Shown piece by piece: positions 60,144 through 64,000 of a DNA stretch of 64,000 nucleotides. Numbering within the stretch: position 1 is the stretch's first letter; every line of letters starts with the position of its first letter. The translations under genes were made by a program, and so were the position numbers. The notes beneath the pieces are model-generated. The model was given only the letters and a program-made list of their open reading frames with translations. It was not told the DNA's origin and searched no databases. The stretch is taken from the NCBI RefSeq assembly GCF_049673005.1, contig NZ_JBATXB010000033.1, positions 19,377-83,376 of the forward strand. Direction: 5' to 3'. Origin of the DNA: Carnobacterium_A sp049673005. GTDB taxonomy: Bacteria; Bacillota; Bacilli; Lactobacillales; Carnobacteriaceae.

Positions 60144-60183
60144 ATTATAACCTTATTATAACACAGCTCGCAAATAGGTTAAA
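60144..60183 (-). promoter_or_regulatory. Two overlapping promoters of nrdR made by an 11-bp tandem repeat
   Basis: GTTATAATAAG occurs twice in direct tandem (minus strand, 60162-60152 and 60151-60141), giving two TATAAT boxes (60160-60155 and 60149-60144). TTTAAC (60183-60178) pairs with the first at 17 nt and TTGCGA (60173-60168) with the second at 18 nt. Confidence 0.75.
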
Positions 60184-60235
60184 TACAAGAAACTATTCTC
60201 CATTTCCTCTTAGTATAGAGATAGAAAGACACTAA

Positions 60236-60265
60236 AAAAATGAACAGTTTAAACTGCTCATTTTT
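60236..60265 (-). terminator. Terminator of polA-mutM-coaE
   Basis: Fifteen-base arms 60236-60250 and 60251-60265 with one G-U and a TTTAAA centre, then a T run on the minus strand. Confidence 0.85.
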
Positions 60266-60271
60266 CATTAC

Positions 60272-60880
60272 TTATACTTTTTCTAAAAAATTATTTTCTA
60301 TTAACCAAGCATAAACTTGTCTTTTTGTGCTAAAAATAGAATCATTATTATCAATAACTACATTAGCTTGTTCCATTTTATTTTCTATAGGAAATTGTGA
60401 CGCTATCCTTAACTCAGCTGCCTTTCTAGTTAACTGGTCACGTTTCATCAATCGACTAAGTTGTGTTTCTTTTGAGGTAGCAATTACCATCACCAAATCA
60501 ACTTCTGATAAATAATTTTTCTCGTATAATAAGGGAATATCTAAAACAATCAACGAAGGCGTTAGTTTAAGATAATCATTCATTTGTTTTAATATCCACT
60601 TACGTATATTTTTTTCTAATATACTGTCTAGTTTTTTTAGTTGTTCTGTATCATTAAAAACTATTTCACCTAATTTTTTTCTATCTAAAGTACCATCTAA
60701 TTTGAGAATTTTTTCACCAAAATGTTCTACAATCTTTTTTAAGCCCTCTGTACCTGGTTCAACAATAGCCCTCGAACCAACATCCGCATCAACAACAGGA
60801 ATCTTCAATTCTTTAAAATAATCACTTACTGTAGACTTCCCTGTTGCAATTCCTCCTGTTAAACCTAGAATAACTGTCAT
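60272..60880 (-). CDS. coaE: Dephospho-CoA kinase
   Basis: Last step of CoA synthesis. 202 residues with Walker A LGLTGGIATGKSTV, PVVDADVGSRAIVEPG and SRLMKRDQLTRKAAELRIASQ. The ATG at 60880 has AAAGGA 8 nt upstream; an ATG at 60889 overlaps that site. It follows mutM by 16 bp and ends the polA unit. Confidence 0.95.
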   Translation of the reverse strand: MTVILGLTGGIATGKSTVSDYFKELKIPVVDADVGSRAIVEPGTEGLKKIVEHFGEKILKLDGTLDRKKLGEIVFNDTEQLKKLDSILEKNIRKWILKQMNDYLKLTPSLIVLDIPLLYEKNYLSEVDLVMVIATSKETQLSRLMKRDQLTRKAAELRIASQFPIENKMEQANVVIDNNDSIFSTKRQVYAWLIENNFLEKV

Positions 60881-60896
60881 TAAAGACATCCTTTCC

Positions 60897-61751
60897 CTAA
60901 GAGCGGGGCAAACTATTTTTTGTCGTTAATTTTTGACAATTGGCACATACATGAGTACCTCTTTGAGCCACTTTTATTTTTTGTATTGGAGCACCACAAT
61001 TTATACAAGGTTCATTAGTTTTACCGTAAACGTGTAACTCAACTTGAAAACTACCAACTTCTCCTAGGGCATTTTTGTACGTTCTTATTGTTGTTCCTCC
61101 TGCCAACACTGCCTTTCTAAGAACGTCAATAATAGCTTGATGAAGTCCTTCAACTTCTTTAGGTTTTAGTGAATTGGCTGGTCTAAGAGGGTGGATTTTA
61201 GCTTCAAATAAAGCTTCGTCTACATAAATGTTTCCTAATCCCGCAACAACTTTTTGTTCTAACAAAAGAGGTTTAATAGCTCGACTCTTTTGCTTTAATA
61301 CTTTTTTAAAATGAGTCAAGTCAAATGTTTCTGGAACTGGCTCAGGTCCAATTGTTTTTAATCCAGCAACTGTGAACTCTTTTCCTTTTGGAACTAACGT
61401 CATTCTTCCAAATTTACGGACATCAAGATAACGTAAATCTCGACCATCAGCTAAATGAAAAACAACATGCGTATGCTTTTTTAATGGTTCATTTGTATCC
61501 GAAACTTCGTATTTCCCTTCCATTCTTAGGTGGCTAACCATAACACAATGATCAAAATCAAATAATAAATACTTGCCTCTTCTTTTGATATCTGTCAAAT
61601 GAGCCCCTATTAATTGAGAGGTGAAATCTTCACTATGTGTTTCTCCTGAAATAATCCGATTCCAATAAACATCTACACCTATAATGGTGCTTCCTTTAAT
61701 AAGTTTCAGTAAACCTCGCCTTACTGTTTCAACCTCTGGCAACTCTGGCAC
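60897..61751 (-). CDS. mutM: Formamidopyrimidine-DNA glycosylase MutM
   Basis: Removes 8-oxoguanine and other oxidised purines. 284 residues, start GTG at 61751 after AGAGG at 9 nt. This start makes Pro the second residue (PELPEVETVRRGL), the catalytic nucleophile exposed after Met removal; the TTG at 61760 would add three residues and ruin it. H2TH region QKVVAGLGNIYVDEALFEA and a zinc finger CINCGAPIQK...CANCQK are complete. Between polA and coaE. Confidence 0.96.
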   Translation of the reverse strand: MPELPEVETVRRGLLKLIKGSTIIGVDVYWNRIISGETHSEDFTSQLIGAHLTDIKRRGKYLLFDFDHCVMVSHLRMEGKYEVSDTNEPLKKHTHVVFHLADGRDLRYLDVRKFGRMTLVPKGKEFTVAGLKTIGPEPVPETFDLTHFKKVLKQKSRAIKPLLLEQKVVAGLGNIYVDEALFEAKIHPLRPANSLKPKEVEGLHQAIIDVLRKAVLAGGTTIRTYKNALGEVGSFQVELHVYGKTNEPCINCGAPIQKIKVAQRGTHVCANCQKLTTKNSLPRS

Positions 61752-61780
61752 TGTTTTCAACCTCTTCTTTCTACTTTTTA

Positions 61781-64000
61781 TTACTTTGATTCATACCAAC
61801 TAAATCCACTACTGCTATCTACTTTTAGCGGAACATTTAAAGCAACCGCATTTTCCATTACTTCCGTAACCAATTTCTCAAGAAGGGGTATTTCAGATTC
61901 TGGTGCTTCAAAAATCAATTCATCGTGAACTTGTAACAACATAGTTGCTTTTAATCCTTCAATTTCTAAACGTTTAGCCATTTCTATCATGGCTACTTTG
62001 ATAATATCAGCCGCACTTCCTTGAATTGGAGTATTCATAGCCGTTCTTTCAGCAAATGAACGCAAGTTAAAATTACGTGAATTGATATCCGGTAAATAGC
62101 GTCTCCTATGGAATAACGTTTCAACATATCCTTTTTCTTTTGCTTCCCGTACGATATCTTCCATATAGATTTTCACACCAGGATACTTAACAAAATACGT
62201 ATCAATAAATAGTTGTGCTTCTTTGCGACTAATATCTAAATTTTTTGATAATCCATAATCACTAATTCCGTATACTATACCAAAGTTAACAGCCTTAGCC
62301 TGACTACGCATTGCTGACGTTACATCCTCTTGTTTTTCAATACCAAAGACCCGCATTGCCGTGCTTGCATGAATATCTTGTCCTTCAATAAAAGCTTCTT
62401 TTAAATGGTCATCATCCGATATATGAGCTAGCACACGTAACTCTATTTGTGAATAGTCAGAAGCAAATATTTTCCATCCGTCGTGACTGGGTACAAATGC
62501 TTGTCTAATCTTTCTTCCTTCTTCTAATCGAATAGGAATATTTTGTAGATTAGGATCTATCGAACTTAATCGTCCAGTTTGAGCAATGGTTTGCATATAG
62601 CGAGTGTGGATTTTTCCACTATTACCATGAATAACTTTTAACAACCCTTCTATATAGGTAGATTGCAACTTTGCTATTTGTCTATATTCTAAAATATCTT
62701 CAACTATTGGCGCTTGGTCTTTTAATTGTTCTAAAACATCTACCGCCGTAGAATATCCTGTTTTTGTTTTTTTAATAACAGGATAACCCATTTTCTCAAA
62801 TAAGATAATTCCTAATTGTTTCGGTGAATTCAAATTAAATGTTTCTCCAGCTAATTCATAAACACGATTTTCAATTCCTGTTAGTCTTTCTGCAAATTCC
62901 ACTTTCATTTCTCTTAATCTCTGTGCATCAACTTTTATTCCACTAATTTCCATTTTTGCTAAAACCATTGCTAAAGGTAGTTCCATATCGTAAAAAAGTT
63001 CTGTCTGATTATTTTTTGCCAAATGTTGTTCAAGTTGCTTACTTAGAAAAACAATCGCCTTTACTTTTTGGGCAATATGTTCGTACATAATCGATAGGTC
63101 TTCTGGAATATGAATTTTTGCCCCTTTTCCATAAATAGATTCATCTGGGGACACATTGTAATAATCATGTTCTGTAGCAACTTCCGATAGATCTTTACTG
63201 TTGTCTTTTGTATTTAAAATATAAGATGCCAATAATATATCAAATTGGCTATTCTTCAATTCAATCCCATAACGATTTAAAGCAACATAGGTTCGTTTAA
63301 CATCAAAAACTTTTTTCGATAAAGTGGCATTCTGAGCCCATTTTCGAAAATGAGGTGAATGTAAAACAACTTCTGGATCGCTTACGAAAATCTGATTTTC
63401 ATCCCCCCACCCAACACTAATGATTTCTGAGGTATGGTAGTTATCCGTTAACATTTCAAGATATAAGCCCATTTTATCCGAAAACATTTCGGATGTAATA
63501 TCTGATACAAATTCATAGGATACTTCTTCTCTCAATTCTTCATTAGCTGCATCGTATTCTGTTGTATCTAATTTACTTAAATGTGTTTTAAAATCCATTT
63601 CTTTATAAAACTGGATAAGTTTTTCTATATCTGGTCCATTATAGGTTAAGTCATTTACTCCAATTGTTATTGGCGTATTTAGCATAATTGTTGCTAAACG
63701 TTTACTAAGAAGAGCTATTTCTTTTTCATTAATTAAGTTTTCTTTCATTTTACTTTTTTTCAGATCGGCTACATGCTCGTAAACACCTTCTACAGAATGG
63801 TATTCTTTTAATAACTTTAATGCTGTTTTTTCTCCAATTTTAGTAACACCAGGTATGTTGTCCGATGCATCACCTGCAAGTCCTTTGAGATCAATAATTT
63901 GCTTTGGTTTAATACCCATTTCGTTAGCAATTGATTCAATTGTATACTCTTTGAGTTCACTAACGCCTTTTACTGTAATATCTACTCGAACATTTTCTTT
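61781..64000 (-). CDS. polA: DNA polymerase I (C-terminal 739 residues; cut by window edge)
   Basis: The visible part starts inside the 5'-nuclease domain (LKGLAGDASDNIPGV, helix-3-turn-helix). The 3'-5' exonuclease-like domain lacks the DxE motif: the segment reads MGLYLEMLTD, as in other Gram-positive Pol I without proofreading. The polymerase domain is intact: motif A SDYSQIELRVLAH, motif B RSQAKAVNFGIVYG, motif C LQVHDELIFEA. The reading frame is open to base 64000, beyond the first Met at 63919. Followed 29 bp later by mutM. Confidence 0.96.
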   Translation of the reverse strand, partial: KENVRVDITVKGVSELKEYTIESIANEMGIKPKQIIDLKGLAGDASDNIPGVTKIGEKTALKLLKEYHSVEGVYEHVADLKKSKMKENLINEKEIALLSKRLATIMLNTPITIGVNDLTYNGPDIEKLIQFYKEMDFKTHLSKLDTTEYDAANEELREEVSYEFVSDITSEMFSDKMGLYLEMLTDNYHTSEIISVGWGDENQIFVSDPEVVLHSPHFRKWAQNATLSKKVFDVKRTYVALNRYGIELKNSQFDILLASYILNTKDNSKDLSEVATEHDYYNVSPDESIYGKGAKIHIPEDLSIMYEHIAQKVKAIVFLSKQLEQHLAKNNQTELFYDMELPLAMVLAKMEISGIKVDAQRLREMKVEFAERLTGIENRVYELAGETFNLNSPKQLGIILFEKMGYPVIKKTKTGYSTAVDVLEQLKDQAPIVEDILEYRQIAKLQSTYIEGLLKVIHGNSGKIHTRYMQTIAQTGRLSSIDPNLQNIPIRLEEGRKIRQAFVPSHDGWKIFASDYSQIELRVLAHISDDDHLKEAFIEGQDIHASTAMRVFGIEKQEDVTSAMRSQAKAVNFGIVYGISDYGLSKNLDISRKEAQLFIDTYFVKYPGVKIYMEDIVREAKEKGYVETLFHRRRYLPDINSRNFNLRSFAERTAMNTPIQGSAADIIKVAMIEMAKRLEIEGLKATMLLQVHDELIFEAPESEIPLLEKLVTEVMENAVALNVPLKVDSSSGFSWYESK

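Noticed and set aside
1..64000. Mobile elements, CRISPR arrays, tRNA or rRNA genes, prophage
   Set aside because: No transposase, integrase, repeat-spacer pattern, cloverleaf or rRNA sequence was recognised; gene order is that of a stable core region.

Overview
The window is about 64 kb of AT-rich chromosomal core sequence from a low-GC Gram-positive bacterium. Gene content and order point to the Lactobacillales, and my best guess is Carnobacteriaceae, close to Carnobacterium. The reasons are: a Bacillus-like dcw/yqe/spx/polA-infC backbone; LAB-type additions (clpE with a DUF1827 gene, H2O-forming NADH oxidase, a glycolipid glycosyltransferase pair); a DapG-type aspartokinase as in meso-DAP cell walls; and a haem enzyme (hemY) with no other haem genes nearby. 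The genus is inference. I see no rRNA, tRNA, CRISPR array, insertion sequence, prophage or integrase. Most genes lie on the minus strand; plus-strand genes are single or short units.

Layout, left to right. 1-250: start of mraZ (dcw cluster continues left) with a three-box MraZ operator. 471-4974: DUF3397, yceD-rpmF, recQ-tmcAL. 5092-9481: yqeG-yqeH-yhbY-nadD-yqeK-rsfS-yqeM (ribosome assembly and NAD synthesis, without the aroE found in Bacillus). 9582-13067: dapG, cutC (+), ykuJ, a 3-hydroxyisobutyrate-dehydrogenase-like gene. 13173-15402: two GT4 genes for membrane glycolipid and lipoteichoic-acid anchor. 15539-17532: ptsH-ptsI. 17723-20782: a 62-residue unknown, then clpE (+) under a clear double CtsR operator, then DUF1827 (+). 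20874-27777: prfC, secreted or anchored nuclease, nox, AI-2E-family transporter, M42 peptidase, GNAT (+). 27830-33754: relQ-nadK-rluA-type-mgtE, then a ComEC-like MBL protein, DUF3006 and mtnN. 33946-39912: CYTH (+), spxH-like (+), pepF, coiA, mecA, spx, a stress and competence proteolysis block collinear with Bacillus yjb genes. 40256-44297: oppBCDF; DUF3899 (+). 44976-49490: lplA, MBL hydrolase, hemY, M42 peptidase. 49646-53167: two tandem oppA genes. 53473-61751: infC-rpmI-rplT with an L20-type leader, thrS with a T-box, dnaB-dnaI, nrdR, coaE, mutM. 61781-64000: polA, cut by the right end.

Many regulatory elements can be read directly: consensus promoters (yceD, dapG, yqeG, clpE, DUF1827, both oppA, infC, thrS, nrdR), CtsR and MraZ operators, a T-box, a ribosomal-protein leader and over twenty intrinsic terminators. 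Start codons were revised where the ribosome binding site demanded it; several genes use GTG or TTG, and infC probably uses a rare ATA.

No self-evident new defence or mobile system is present; this is mostly core genome. The least explained items are an operator-like inverted repeat around the yceD-rpmF promoter, a 20-bp palindrome upstream of prfC, a tandem repeat that duplicates the nrdR -10 box, hairpins at the opp promoters, the 62-residue protein, the MBL/DUF3006 pair, and the spxH-like protein that has lost the first cysteine of its CxxC motif.
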